Assembly (NCBI RefSeq): GCF_000987955.1
Contig: NZ_LAZU01000029.1
Coordinates: 62,001 to 126,000 of the forward strand
DNA from: Paenibacillus sp. DMB20
GTDB taxonomy: Bacteria; Bacillota; Bacilli; Paenibacillales; Paenibacillaceae
DNA: 64,000 bases
Direction of reading: 5' to 3'
In this document: positions 51,135 to 60,438 of the stretch, one piece after another
Position numbering within the stretch: the stretch's first letter is position 1
Layout of the letters: each line of letters starts with the position of its first letter
Notes under the pieces: model-generated
What the model saw: the letters and a program-made list of their open reading frames with translations, nothing else
Told to the model about the DNA's origin: nothing
The model's database searches: none
Program-made: the position numbers and the translations under genes

Positions 51135-52561
51135 ATGAAGAGAAACGTTCTTTCGAAGGTTCATTCGGATAAACTTTTTGAGCAAGTATACGACTATCTT
51201 TTGGACCGGATTATGCGCGGGGAGTGGAAGGCTCATGAAAAACTCCCTTCGATTCGCGTACTGGCGGCGGAATTCGAAGTGCATCGCCTAACGGTTTTCA
51301 AAGCTTACCAATTGCTGAAACAAAACAACAAAGTATACGTGAAGGATAAATCCGGATATTATGTCCAACCCGCTAGTACGCTGCCGCTGTCCGCGCAGCA
51401 GGATCCGATCGTTTCCGCATATGTCCATGAGAGCTGTCTTTCCGAAATCCATCAGGTGGAGGCGGTTTATCAATTTTCCAAGGCATTGCTGGATCCTAAT
51501 TTGCTGCCAAACCGGTATTTTTCCGAATACGTGAAAAAAGTGTTCGATCTATATCCCAAGGTGCTGGGCACCTACTCTACTACGCAAGGGGATTTGGAAC
51601 TGCGGGAAGCGCTGCGGCGATATTTTGCGGACCGGCATCATTTTGATGTGACCAACGACGAAATACTGATTACTTCCGGTTCGCAGGAAGCCATCGATTT
51701 AATGGCCAGGGTTTTGGTCAAACCGCGGGATACCGTACTGATGGAAAGACCCACCTATAGCCCGGCGATTGATGTGTTCAGAAGACAGGGGGCGAATATC
51801 GTCCCGATTGAAATTTACCCCTACGGCTACCGTCTGGATCAAGTGGAGGAATTGATGCGAAAATACAAGCCGCGCCTGTTTTACCTCAACCCTACTTTTC
51901 AAAATCCAACGGGCTACACCGTTCCGGCGGAGCAACGGAAGCGGCTTGTGGATCTGGCGGCTCAATATCAATGTCTGCTGGTAGAGGACGATTCTTGTCC
52001 GGACATCTATTTCGGAAAAGAACCGCCGCTGCCGTTCTTCGCCTACGACACGGCCGGTTACGTGTTATATATTCGCAGTTTCAGCAAATACGTCGCCCCG
52101 GGCCTGAGCATTGCATGGTGACCTGCCGCCCCGGCTTGATGAAATACCTGGTCAAGGCGAAATCGCTATCGGACAACGGGACCCCGTTGCTCAATCAAAA
52201 AATCTTTTTGCATTATTTCTTTTCGGAACGCATGCAGCAGCATTTGGGGAAGCTCCGGACCGCGTTGGCGGTCCGAAAGGACATTATGGAAGAGGAGTTG
52301 TCCGCCACAGGCTGGCAATGGAACAGCCCGGCAGGGGGATTTAATCTGTGGATCAAGCTGCCGGAATCCACCCCGATGGAGGCCCTTCTCGGCAAAAGCA
52401 TGGAGCAATCCATTACCTTTGTGCCGGGCTCCATATGCGACCCGCTCAGGGAAATGAATTCTTGGATTCGAATGAGCTATGCCTATTTGAACGAACAACA
52501 GCTGCGGGAGGGGTTGCAGCGTTTCGTAAGCCTGTTCAACCGGTTGTCTTCAGGAAAATAA
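51135..52561 (+). pseudogene. MocR-family regulator (GntR HTH plus aminotransferase fold), frameshifted
   Basis: Two frames form one MocR protein of about 475 residues. The N-terminal GntR winged HTH is clear (LPSIRVLAAEFEVHRLTVFK) and the fold-type I aminotransferase domain has the ITSGSQEAIDL, NPTFQNPTGY and PLP-lysine SFSKYVAPGL motifs. The first frame ends right after SIAW; the second continues MTCRPGLMKYLVKAKSLSDN to the end. One base is missing near 52116-52119 (GCATGGTGACC). It is divergent from the EamA exporter and probably controls it, sensing an amino compound through bound PLP. Confidence 0.9.
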
Positions 52562-52602
52562 CGGCAGTGCTGAATTTACTTCCAGAGGCTTCGGCAAGTT
52601 GT

Positions 52603-52944
52603 TTAACTCAAAAGGATTACCGTACACAAAATAAGCATGATAAGAGCATTAAGGGCCATAACGGGTTTATGCTTGGCACGAAAAAGGTGTGCGTGGATTG
52701 CCCCTATCATCAGGACAGCCAGCAAGAAGGCTGCAGCGTTTAGAAGAACGGGAAACCAGAAGGCGAGAAAGAGCCCCAATACGCCAAGCAATTCGAGTGA
52801 AGCCGTTACGTACATGAACCACATCGGATATCGGTACTCCTCCCAATGACGGACCATGCTTTCGGCACGACCCCATTTCAGGACAACGGATACCGTAAAC
52901 ATTGCCATCAGAATAACTTGGACTGAAATGATGAGAATACTCAT
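52603..52944 (-). CDS. DoxX-family membrane protein
   Basis: A 113-residue protein with four predicted helices. Family traits are the W in VRHWEEYRYPMW and ELLGVLGLFLAFW. DoxX-like proteins are found in redox or respiratory contexts, but most are uncharacterised. It is divergent from a Crp/Fnr-type regulator with 116 bases between them, and this region holds a palindrome, so the regulator may control it. Confidence 0.85.
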   Translation of the reverse strand: MSILIISVQVILMAMFTVSVVLKWGRAESMVRHWEEYRYPMWFMYVTASLELLGVLGLFLAFWFPVLLNAAAFLLAVLMIGAIHAHLFRAKHKPVMALNALIMLILCTVILLS

Positions 52945-53015
52945 ACCTTTGTAGACACCGCCTTATCTTGTTAAGTTCAGGTTTCAGTAGAATGATAAAA
53001 CAATTCGTTAGCAAA

Positions 53016-53037
53016 GAATGTAGTTTAGCCTACATTC
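53016..53037. promoter_or_regulatory. Palindrome upstream of the Crp/Fnr-like gene
   Basis: GAATGTAG-N6-CTACATTC is a perfect 8-base inverted repeat 24 bases before the TTG start. It is a plausible Crp/Fnr-family site or an RNA hairpin at the start of the gene. Confidence 0.55.
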
Positions 53038-53060
53038 CCGGGATGATGGAGGAGGATCCA

Positions 53061-53771
53061 TTGAATAAACTAAAGTATTTATCGAGAATGGAATTATTTC
53101 GCGGGCTCAGCATGGAGGAATTGGAGAATGTAGGGGAAGACGTACCGGTCGAACCGGTGGCTAAAGGTACATTGATTACGTCTCCTCATCATACGAAAAG
53201 GTTTATATATCTGGTCAAAACGGGATCGGTCCGACTCTATACGCTAACGGATCAGGGCAAAGAGTTTACCATTGACGTATTGGCTCCCGGGCATATGTTT
53301 GGCGACGTGGGTTTAGCTTCGGCCGAGGCGAACACGTTTGCGGTTACACTGGAGGATTCGATCATTTGCAAAATCGATTACGATCGATTGATGCAAATCA
53401 TTCGTGAAAAACCGGACTTAGGCGTCAGGTATATCGAAATTCTTTCGGCTCGCTTGAGGGAAGTTGAGGAGTTGTTAGAGCATATGGCGTTCAGCAGCTT
53501 GAGACGGCGGTTATTGTTCCTTTTACAAAAGCTCTCCGACAAATTCGGCGTCGAATCCGACAAAACAGATGGGGCGAGAGGGGAAACCGGGTGGCGCAAG
53601 CTGGACGTAGAGCTCACGCATCAGGAATTAGCCACCATGACGGGAAGCATACGCGAGACCGTTACGGAAATGATGAACCGGTTTTCGGCTGAGGGAATAC
53701 TGGAGAAAACAGGACATCGAAAACCGATATGGATACATAAGGAACGGTTGAATGCTGCTTTAAGGGAATAG
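53061..53771 (+). CDS. Crp/Fnr-family transcriptional regulator
   Basis: About 236 residues: a cyclic-nucleotide-binding-like beta-barrel (FIYLVKTGSVRLYTLTDQGK, MFGDVGLAS), a long dimerisation helix and a C-terminal HTH (LTHQELATMTGSIRETVTEM). There are no cysteines suited to an iron-sulfur cluster. TTG 53061 lies five bases after GGAGGAGG; ATGs further up overlap or lack a ribosome binding site. It is divergent from the DoxX-like gene, its most likely target. The ligand is unknown; heme, NO or a small molecule are possibilities in this family. Confidence 0.88.
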   Translation: MNKLKYLSRMELFRGLSMEELENVGEDVPVEPVAKGTLITSPHHTKRFIYLVKTGSVRLYTLTDQGKEFTIDVLAPGHMFGDVGLASAEANTFAVTLEDSIICKIDYDRLMQIIREKPDLGVRYIEILSARLREVEELLEHMAFSSLRRRLLFLLQKLSDKFGVESDKTDGARGETGWRKLDVELTHQELATMTGSIRETVTEMMNRFSAEGILEKTGHRKPIWIHKERLNAALRE

Positions 53772-53788
53772 TGGTGGATTTACCGCTA

Positions 53789-53827
53789 CGAACAATGGGC
53801 GAAGGGATTATCTTCGTGAATTGTTCG
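53789..53827 (+). other. Nested hairpin after the Crp/Fnr-like gene
   Basis: CGAACAAT and CGAAG pair with CTTCG and ATTGTTCG. No T-run follows, so it is only a weak terminator candidate. Confidence 0.45.
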
Positions 53828-53968
53828 GTACGTTTGAATAAACCGTATTTGCGAAGAAGCCGTTCGTTTGATCATGGCAATCCGGAAGAAACCACGATTC
53901 TCCTTTCATGATATGGTTACCTTTAAGCAGACACTGAATGAAAAATGAAGCTGGAGGAGGTAATGATG

Positions 53969-54487
53969 ATGAGAACCAAAATTCAAAAAATCACGCCAAA
54001 CCTGTGGTTCAATTCGCAAGCGGAAGAGGCGGCTAAGTTTTACACCTCGATATTTAAAAATTCCAAAATCGGAAGAACGATTTACTATGGAAAGGGAAGC
54101 CACGATGTCCACAGGGCACTGGAGGGGACCGCCATGACCGTGGAATTTCAACTGGACGGACAGGAATTCGTCGCTTTGAATGGCGGTCCGCAATTCAATT
54201 TTACCGAGGCAATTTCTTTTATTGTCCATTGTGACGATCAAGAGGAATTGGACTACTACTGGGAAAAGCTTTCCGAGGGTGGAGATGAAAGGGCCCAGGT
54301 GTGCGGATGGTTGAAAGACAAGTTCGGCGTATCGTGGCAAATTGTTCCCAGCACGTTGACGGATATGATAAGCGATCCCGATCCGAATAAATCGGAAAGA
54401 GTAATGAAAGCACTGCTCCAAACGAAGACGAAAATTGACTTGAAAGCGTTGCAGGAAGCATACGAGGGAAAAGCGTTAACTTCATAA
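53969..54487 (+). CDS. VOC-superfamily (PhnB/3-demethylubiquinone methyltransferase-like) protein
   Basis: About 172 residues in a glyoxalase/VOC fold. [20 protein letters not shown] and [13 protein letters not shown] open the first repeat; [20 protein letters not shown] and [16 protein letters not shown] are the family hallmarks. Despite the historic name, members are not known to be methyltransferases; function is unassigned. Three ATGs follow GGAGGAGG in a row (53963, 53966, 53969); the last gives the best spacing. The gene is alone and ends in an unusually long palindromic terminator. Confidence 0.88.
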   Translation: MRTKIQKITPNLWFNSQAEEAAKFYTSIFKNSKIGRTIYYGKGSHDVHRALEGTAMTVEFQLDGQEFVALNGGPQFNFTEAISFIVHCDDQEELDYYWEKLSEGGDERAQVCGWLKDKFGVSWQIVPSTLTDMISDPDPNKSERVMKALLQTKTKIDLKALQEAYEGKALTS

Positions 54488-54510
54488 GTAGAATACAGAT
54501 CGACCAGAAG

Positions 54511-54597
54511 AACCACTCCGGCATTGAACTGTACCCTAGAGAGACCTTTTTAAAGTCTACTCTACAGGGGGACAGTTTAAGTAGGAGTGGTTTTTTT
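54511..54597 (+). terminator. Long palindromic terminator, possibly an IS-end derivative
   Basis: Nested arms AACCACTCC/GGAGTGGTT, TTGAACTGT/ACAGTTTAA, CCC/GGG and TAGAG/CTCTA make a palindrome of more than 80 bases, followed by TTTTTTT. The inner part (ACTGTACCC ... GGGGACAGT) looks like the two ends of an insertion sequence set head to head. It ends the VOC gene. Confidence 0.6.
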
Positions 54598-54828
54598 AAA
54601 ATTTTATATTTGGTCAAACTACTCTACTACCAAATAGACTTATTCAGAAATTATTCAAATTTGCAGCATAAAATGTCATTGATGACGATTTGATTTCCAA
54701 AATCAAACAAATGCAGGCAGCTTTCAACAAAGTTGGGGCTGATCCGACCCTCTAAACGGGCGAGCGTTTCAGTGTCATCTCCAGTAGGTTATTCTTGCAT
54801 CATTTATTACATACAAGCTCGTACGATA
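54598..54828. other. Gap with a possible gene remnant
   Basis: No whole gene is visible. A short frame around 54675-54755 (SKIKQMQAAFNKVGADPTL, stop) may be a fragment of a lost gene. Promoter elements for the riboswitch transcript should lie in the second half. Confidence 0.3.
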
Positions 54829-54921
54829 AAAGCAAACCCGTTGAAAGGCGGGGACGCAAAGCTAATAGGGGCTAAAGGATTTGCCAAAATGCAAATACTC
54901 ATGCCAGCCAGCTGCCGAATA
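54829..54921 (+). ncRNA. c-di-GMP-I (GEMM) riboswitch aptamer
   Basis: The segment has the conserved GEMM elements in order: GCAAACC, a GAAA tetraloop in CCCGTTGAAAGGCGGGG, then GACGCAAAGC, a GGGGCTAAAGG strand, a second variable stem and the 3' block ATGCCAGCCAGCTGCCGAA. It lies about 230 bases before the SLH surface protein gene and is followed at once by a terminator. The riboswitch binds c-di-GMP; whether binding turns the gene on or off cannot be told without folding. Confidence 0.93.
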
Positions 54922-54922
54922 C

Positions 54923-54973
54923 GACGGAAACCTCCGTCAATTAGCGAAGCCCGCTTATGAACGGAGGTTTTTT
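54923..54973 (+). terminator. Expression platform of the riboswitch: terminator versus small anti-terminator
   Basis: AACCTCCGT (54929) pairs with ACGGAGGTT (54961), followed by TTTTTTC. An alternative GACGG/CCGTC hairpin (54923-54938) uses part of the left arm and excludes the terminator. Confidence 0.85.
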
Positions 54974-55035
54974 CGGTCCAACCGTAAGGAGGGGTGCATA
55001 AAGCGGAGTTTACCAAAATAAGGGGGCGAGGCGAC

Positions 55036-55092
55036 ATATGGCCAAGGAACCGTAAACGCAACGGAAAATCTCTGTTGGTTCCGGCCAAAGGC
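55036..55092 (+). other. Second leader stem-loop before the surface protein gene
   Basis: TGGCC and AGGAACC pair with GGTTCC and GGCCA. It lies between the riboswitch terminator and the ribosome binding site and could stabilise the mRNA or tune translation. Confidence 0.45.
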
Positions 55093-55153
55093 AGACCATA
55101 AAGGCCAGTTTTTATATTTTGCAATCGTATTTAGAATGGAGGAATGACTGGAC

Positions 55154-58100
55154 ATGCATACGCATGGCGGTAAGTTTTTGTGGAAAAAACAATCGATCCT
55201 GATGCTTGTTCTTATTTTAGCAGTGGAAGGCTTTCTCACTGTGTTTATGCCGCAGGCGGCGAAGGCATCTGCCTCTGCAGCCATAACGGCATCGGAAGGC
55301 GTGACGACTTTTGTCGTTGACGGAGGAGAAGCGGTCATTGATGCGGGTTTATCGCTTGATCAAGACGTACTGGCTCCCTATGTTGCTAACTTGAATGGGG
55401 CGACGATTGTTATTGAAGGTCTTAAATCCGGCGATAAGCTGAACTTCAACAATCAATCCGGAATTACAGGGAAATACGAGCCCAGCAATGGTGTTTTAAA
55501 ATTAACCGGCTCGGCATCCGTTGAACAGTACCAAGCAGCGTTAAAAAGCGTCACGTTTTTGACGACATCCAGCGAGCCTTCTGACCGGGTGATCCGGTTC
55601 ACGCTTGGCAGCGCGTTGGCTTTCGGAGAAAATGGTCATTTTTATGAATACATCACGACTAGCTCCAATATTACATGGAGTGCTGCCAAGGAAGCTGCAG
55701 CAAAGAAAACATACTTCGGACGCCAAGGCTATCTTGTAAACATTACAAGCGGGGCAGAAAACGCCTTTGTGAAGGAAAAAGCACTCGGTCTTGGTTGGAT
55801 CGGCGCGATCGATATTGAGCGTTTGAAAGGAGAGCCTAAAAAAACAGGCGACTGGCGCTGGGTAACGGGACCGGAAGGACTGGAAGACGGTGGCAAAGGC
55901 TTGAAATTCTACCACGGTTACGCAAACAGCGCCGGGAAAGCCGTTGAAGGCACCTATAATAACTGGAAATCTGCAGAACCGAATAATTACTCTGGCGTAG
56001 AGTACGTAGCACATATTTTCCAAGATGGTACATGGAATGATTATGCCCCCGACAATTCAGTTAAAGGTTACATCGTTGAATACGGCGGCATGCCGGACGA
56101 TGCAACTTTTGCGTTAAGCGCGACGAAGAACGTTTCCATCGTGAACAAAACCGATTTGAAAAATGCGGTGGAGGCAGCTAACCAATTGCAGGAGGCAGAC
56201 TATTCTCCAATCAGCTGGAAAGAATTCGTTGCTGCGAAAACGAAAGCTGAGGAAGTGCTGAAAAATCCGAATGCCACCCAGAAAGAAGTCGATGAGGCTC
56301 TGAAACAACTGGAAGAGGCACGCAAGGGATTAACGGCAGACAAGACAGAGCTTCAAAACACGGTAAACGAGATTAAAAACAAAAATCTGGATCCTTCGGA
56401 ATACACGCCGGAAAGCTGGGGAGCACTCGACGAGGCTCTGAAGGCAGCCGACGGGGTGCTGAATAATCCGAATGCCACGCAAAAAGAGATTGACCAAGCG
56501 AATGAGGCGTTGAAAAAAGCCTATGGGAATCTTGTCAAAAAAGAACCCATTCTTGATCAATTACGTGTTACCAAATCGGGAAGTAACGAGGAGATCGAAC
56601 TATCTCCAACGTTTGACGGTAGAAAATATCTGAATTACACGGCTTCCGTAGGGGACGACGTTTACAGTGTTGCCGTTGCGCCTGAGCTGCTGAGTCCCGA
56701 AGGAACTGTCAAACTGAGATTTAACAAGAATGAAGTCCCAGATAAAACCGATTGGAATAACCTGCAGCTTCAACCAGGTCCTAATACCATTGAGGTGGAA
56801 GTAACTGTAGGAGGCAAAACCAATACCTACACCATTACGATTACAAAAACCGACAAAACGGCTCTGCAATCGAAAGTAGATGAGGTCGGAAAACTTAATC
56901 CAACCCATTATACGCCTGAAAGCTGGAACAAGCTCCAAGAGGCCTTGGATGCAGCCAAACAGGTGCTGAGTAATCCGAAAGCCACCCAAGAGGAAGTGAA
57001 TAAAGCCCTTGAAGCATTGGAGAAAGCACGGAATGGATTGGTTTCAATCGATCCTGCAGGAAATAACAAGCTGATCTCCTTAACGCCTTCAAGCGGAGCA
57101 TTGAGCCCGAGCTTCGACTCGAACGTAACATCGTATACGATGAACGTACCTAATAGCGTATATGACATCAAATTTGCCCCTGTGGCACTGAATCCGAAAG
57201 CCAAGATCGAAATCAGCGTCAACGGAGGAGCGTATGCTGAAGTAGCAAGCGGAACGTCCAGCTCCGCCCTGCCGCTGGGTGTCGGCAAGAATACGGTCAA
57301 GGTTAAAGTAACGGACCAAGACGGCAAAGTTAGAGAATACGTCGTTACGATCACACGAGAAGCCGCCGGAAACAATAATGGCGGAGGGACAACGTCGCCA
57401 GGTACCGGTTCTGGTTCTGGAACAGGCTCAGGAACCGGAACGGGTACGGGTTCGGTTCCAGGTTCCACGTCTTCGAATATTACAACGACGGTGAATGGCA
57501 AGGACTCTTCGTTCGCGACCGGTACTACCAAAACGGACGGAGACGGAAAGCATACGACGGTTCAAATCGACAAGGACAAGCTGTCCGGCATCCTGTCCCA
57601 AGGCGATGGACAGAAGCTTGCCATTAAAGTTCCAGTCGATGGGGAGACCAAGGTGCAAGGCTTGACGGCGGCGGATCTCAAGAAGCTGGCGCAAACCGGC
57701 TCGACGCTGGAAATCGAAGATCTGCTCGCGATCTATCCGGTTCCTGGCAAGCAGCTGGATTTGGGCGCGATTGCAAAACAAATGAACGATGCGAAGCTTG
57801 AAGATATTGCGGTGAGCATCAATATCAAACGTTCTCCGCAGGCGCTTGCGGATAGTGCCCGTAAACAGGCCGCGGCAAAAGGCTATGAGCTGCTCGTTCA
57901 TCCGGTTGATCTGGACCTGACCTTCTCGCACGGCGGGAAGACGGTTCGTTCCGGTCTGCTGAATGATTACGCGGTGAAGTATATTGCATTACCGAAAGAC
58001 GTTGATCCTAATAAGATTACGACGGGCGTAGTCGTGAACCCGGACGGCAGCGTGTTCCACGTTCCGACCGTCGTCACGAAGATCAACGACCGGTATTTTG

Positions 58101-58729
58101 CCAAAATCAACGATCTTCGCAGCCACGGAACTTACTCGGTCATCTGGAATCCGCAGGATTTCGACGACGTGAAGAATCACTGGGGCAAAGCGGACGTGAA
58201 CAATATTGCGGCAAGGCTTGACCTGGAAGGAACAGGGAATAACACATTCTCGCCGAACCGTAATGTTACGCGTTCCGAATTCTCGGAGATTGTCGTACTG
58301 GGCATGGGCTTGATGCGTCAGGACGGACCGCAAAACCTGTTCCCTGACGTGCCGGCTTCCGCCTGGTATCGCAATGCCGTTGCGCTGGCGGATGAATATG
58401 ATATCGTCCGAGGGTACACGGACGGCAACTTCTATGGCAACAAGCAGATCACAAAAGAACAAGGAATCGCGATGATCGCTCGCGCGTATAACCTGGTTGA
58501 GCCTAAAGCCGCGCTTAGTCAAGATCAGATTGCATCTTTGCTCTCGGAGTATAAAGATGCGGCCAACGTATCGGCTTGGGCGAAAGCGGATTTCGCACAG
58601 ATGATCAAGGCAGGAGTTCTTCAAGGGAACGGCCCAGAGCTGCTAAGTCCGAAAGCAAGCATGACGCGTGCCGAAGTGACGGCTTTGATGGCCAGATTGC
58701 TGAAAACAACCAATCTGATCGACAAGTAA
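55154..58729 (+). CDS. S-layer-anchored surface protein with C-type lectin, FIVAR and cadherin-like domains
   Basis: A 1191-residue exported protein. Order: signal peptide (ILMLVLILAVEGFL), N-terminal domain to about 155, a C-type lectin-like domain (160-312) with the sugar/calcium motifs EPNN (near 275) and WND (near 294), FIVAR repeats at about 332-394, 397-461 and 569-631 with shared ESWxxL and NATQKE/KATQEE, cadherin-like beta-sandwiches at about 466-566 and 636-736, a Gly/Ser/Thr linker, a 200-residue domain of unknown type and three SLH domains (about 1005-1190) that bind cell-wall polysaccharide. It is likely an adhesin or glycan-binding matrix protein. A c-di-GMP riboswitch precedes it. 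Confidence 0.94.
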   Translation: MHTHGGKFLWKKQSILMLVLILAVEGFLTVFMPQAAKASASAAITASEGVTTFVVDGGEAVIDAGLSLDQDVLAPYVANLNGATIVIEGLKSGDKLNFNNQSGITGKYEPSNGVLKLTGSASVEQYQAALKSVTFLTTSSEPSDRVIRFTLGSALAFGENGHFYEYITTSSNITWSAAKEAAAKKTYFGRQGYLVNITSGAENAFVKEKALGLGWIGAIDIERLKGEPKKTGDWRWVTGPEGLEDGGKGLKFYHGYANSAGKAVEGTYNNWKSAEPNNYSGVEYVAHIFQDGTWNDYAPDNSVKGYIVEYGGMPDDATFALSATKNVSIVNKTDLKNAVEAANQLQEADYSPISWKEFVAAKTKAEEVLKNPNATQKEVDEALKQLEEARKGLTADKTELQNTVNEIKNKNLDPSEYTPESWGALDEALKAADGVLNNPNATQKEIDQANEALKKAYGNLVKKEPILDQLRVTKSGSNEEIELSPTFDGRKYLNYTASVGDDVYSVAVAPELLSPEGTVKLRFNKNEVPDKTDWNNLQLQPGPNTIEVEVTVGGKTNTYTITITKTDKTALQSKVDEVGKLNPTHYTPESWNKLQEALDAAKQVLSNPKATQEEVNKALEALEKARNGLVSIDPAGNNKLISLTPSSGALSPSFDSNVTSYTMNVPNSVYDIKFAPVALNPKAKIEISVNGGAYAEVASGTSSSALPLGVGKNTVKVKVTDQDGKVREYVVTITREAAGNNNGGGTTSPGTGSGSGTGSGTGTGTGSVPGSTSSNITTTVNGKDSSFATGTTKTDGDGKHTTVQIDKDKLSGILSQGDGQKLAIKVPVDGETKVQGLTAADLKKLAQTGSTLEIEDLLAIYPVPGKQLDLGAIAKQMNDAKLEDIAVSINIKRSPQALADSARKQAAAKGYELLVHPVDLDLTFSHGGKTVRSGLLNDYAVKYIALPKDVDPNKITTGVVVNPDGSVFHVPTVVTKINDRYFAKINDLRSHGTYSVIWNPQDFDDVKNHWGKADVNNIAARLDLEGTGNNTFSPNRNVTRSEFSEIVVLGMGLMRQDGPQNLFPDVPASAWYRNAVALADEYDIVRGYTDGNFYGNKQITKEQGIAMIARAYNLVEPKAALSQDQIASLLSEYKDAANVSAWAKADFAQMIKAGVLQGNGPELLSPKASMTRAEVTALMARLLKTTNLIDK

Positions 58730-58743
58730 ACAAGCAACTCGAA

Positions 58744-58780
58744 CAACCATTGCCTTAATGTTGGCAATGGTTGTTTTTTC
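58744..58780 (+). terminator. Terminator of the surface protein gene
   Basis: CAACCATTGCC pairs with GGCAATGGTTG, followed by TTTTTTCC. Confidence 0.9.
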
Positions 58781-58822
58781 CTTAAAATATATGTTAAGTA
58801 TCATTAAGCACCAGTTGATTCA

Positions 58823-58852
58823 TTGACCTTATACAAAACCTTATGATATGCT
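58823..58852 (+). promoter_or_regulatory. Promoter of the truncated MFS leader
   Basis: TTGACC (58823-58828), an 18-base spacer and TATGCT (58847-58852). Confidence 0.65.
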
Positions 58853-58859
58853 AGCGAGC

Positions 58860-59075
58860 AATAAGTAACCGAAAAGGTGACCTAAAGCCAATGATCTACT
58901 AATCTATCCCCAAAAAGAAAAAATCGTTATTTAACGAATTTTCTGGATAGGATTAGTGTGGGCTTTTTGATAAAGATAAGATCGCTGCTTCTTTCATGGG
59001 AGCAGTGTGTCTTTTTTGTTGTTCGTATGTCTGCCTCCTATCCAGGAACTCATGGATAAGGAGGTTTTTTGCGTT
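58860..59075 (+). other. Attenuator-like leader of a truncated MFS gene
   Basis: AAAGGTGA precedes a three-codon frame ATG ATC TAC TAA. Several hairpins follow: AAATCGTT/AACGAATTT, GCTGCTTC/GGAGCAGT with a T-run, and CTCCTATCCA/TGGATAAGGAG with TTTTTTG. The layout is that of a drug-resistance attenuator, but the gene behind it has lost most of its 5' part. Confidence 0.5.
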
Positions 59076-59082
59076 TTTAAGC

Positions 59083-59344
59083 AATAAAGAAACACCTCCT
59101 AGTAACTTCCGGTATTTTCTTCGCTACGGCTATGCTTCGTCCATCACTGAATACACAGTTATCCAAGATGGCAGGGAATGAACAAGGATATGTAGCGGGC
59201 ATGAATAATGCCTATATGAGTGTAGGAAATATCCTGGGTCCGACTTTAGCGGGATTCTTATTTGATGCTAATATGTTCGCTCCATTCATAGCAGGCGGTT
59301 GTATTCTGTTTGTTGCCTTTTTAATGACGCTAAAATTAAAATAA
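59083..59344 (+). pseudogene. C-terminal fragment of an MFS multidrug/tetracycline-type exporter
   Basis: A frame opens after a stop at 59077-59079 and runs about 87 codons, with FFATAMLRPSLNTQLSKMAG, EQGYVAGMNNAYMSVGNILG and a final membrane helix. It matches the last quarter of an MFS exporter. There is no start with a ribosome binding site and helices 1-9 are missing, so it is a deletion remnant. Confidence 0.75.
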
Positions 59345-59434
59345 AATGCGAATTGCGGATCGGCTGCATGCTGGAGAAGGTTGTGCCGGGAATGGTATAA
59401 TTTGAAAAAGGCGTTAGAGTGGGAGGCGGAAATG

Positions 59435-60354
59435 ATGAGAGACGAGCTTTTGGCACGGCTGGAAACGTGGCATGAAGAGGATGAATTCGAAGAATCGTAG
59501 ATTCAATTATGGAGATTCCCGCGGAGGACCGAGATCATGTACTGATCAGTCACTTGGGCAGAGCCTTTAATAACCTGGAACGTTACGAAGAGGCGATTGA
59601 ACAGTTCTCGATCATTGCGGAAGAGGGAAAAGATGATCCGCTTTGGAATTATCGCATGGGACTGGCTCATTACTATCTGGATAAATACGACGAAGCCCGG
59701 ATATATTTTGAAACCGCGGATCAATTGGACCCGGGAGACGAGGAAACGCTGGAGTTCCTGGAGTGGATTCGGAGCAAAACCGCTGAGAAACGTCCTGTTG
59801 AAGTGCCAGCCGAAGGGCCTGTTGTCGAGTTTGATACCGATTTTGATTTTACGAACTTCTGGGATGACAGCGAGCATGCAGCGGAAACTTACATATCCGA
59901 TCCTCCTACCGATGACCTGATTGCTTCCGTGGAAGAAGAACTGGTATTTAAATTGCCGTCCTTCTATATCCAAACGATGAAGCGGCATAACGGGGGAATT
60001 CCTCATAACAGATGTTTTCCCATGAAGGAAGCCGCCTCGGACGGCAAAGACCATATCAAGATTTCAGGCATTCTGGGAATCGGGCGAACGAAGCCCAAAT
60101 CACTGTGCGGGGAGACAGGCAGCCGGAATATGATCGAGAGCGGGGGTTATCCTGAAATCGGCGTCGTGATTTGCGATTGCCCTTCCGAAGACGAAGTGGT
60201 GATGCTGGATTACCGTTCATCCGGAAACGACGGCGAACCTGAGGTGGTTCATGTCGACAAAAACAGCAACTACAAGATTACACGGTTAGCTCCAAGCTTC
60301 GAGGCCTTTATTCGCGGACTGGTGAACGAGGAAAGATACGACGCCATGCCGTAA
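59435..60354 (+). pseudogene. TPR plus SUKH protein with single-base frameshift near its start
   Basis: The intended protein has about 305 residues: a TPR-like N-terminus (HLGRAFNNLERYEEAIEQFS, MGLAHYYLDKYDEARIYFET) and a C-terminal SMI1/KNR4 domain (FKLPSFYIQTMKRHNGGIPH, GYPEIGVVICDCPSEDEVVM). The true start is ATG 59432 or 59435, after GGAGG. It reads LLARLETWHEEDEFEE and then stops; the frame resumes at VDSIMEIPAEDRDH after adding one A near 59492-59494. Translation could restart at ATG 59509, leaving a nearly whole protein. Function unknown; immunity-like or housekeeping. Confidence 0.85.
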
Positions 60355-60383
60355 CATAGGCTTGTCCTGCAGGTCATCAAAAG

Positions 60384-60427
60384 AGGGGACGTCCCAAAAG
60401 GTCCATTGACTTGGGACGTCCCCTTTG
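60384..60427. terminator. Bidirectional terminator between convergent genes
   Basis: GGGGACGTCCCAA pairs perfectly with TTGGGACGTCCCC around AAGGTCCATTGAC, followed by TTTGCG. The loop sequence also occurs in the terminator at 37328. Confidence 0.85.
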
Positions 60428-60438
60428 CGTTGATAAGT

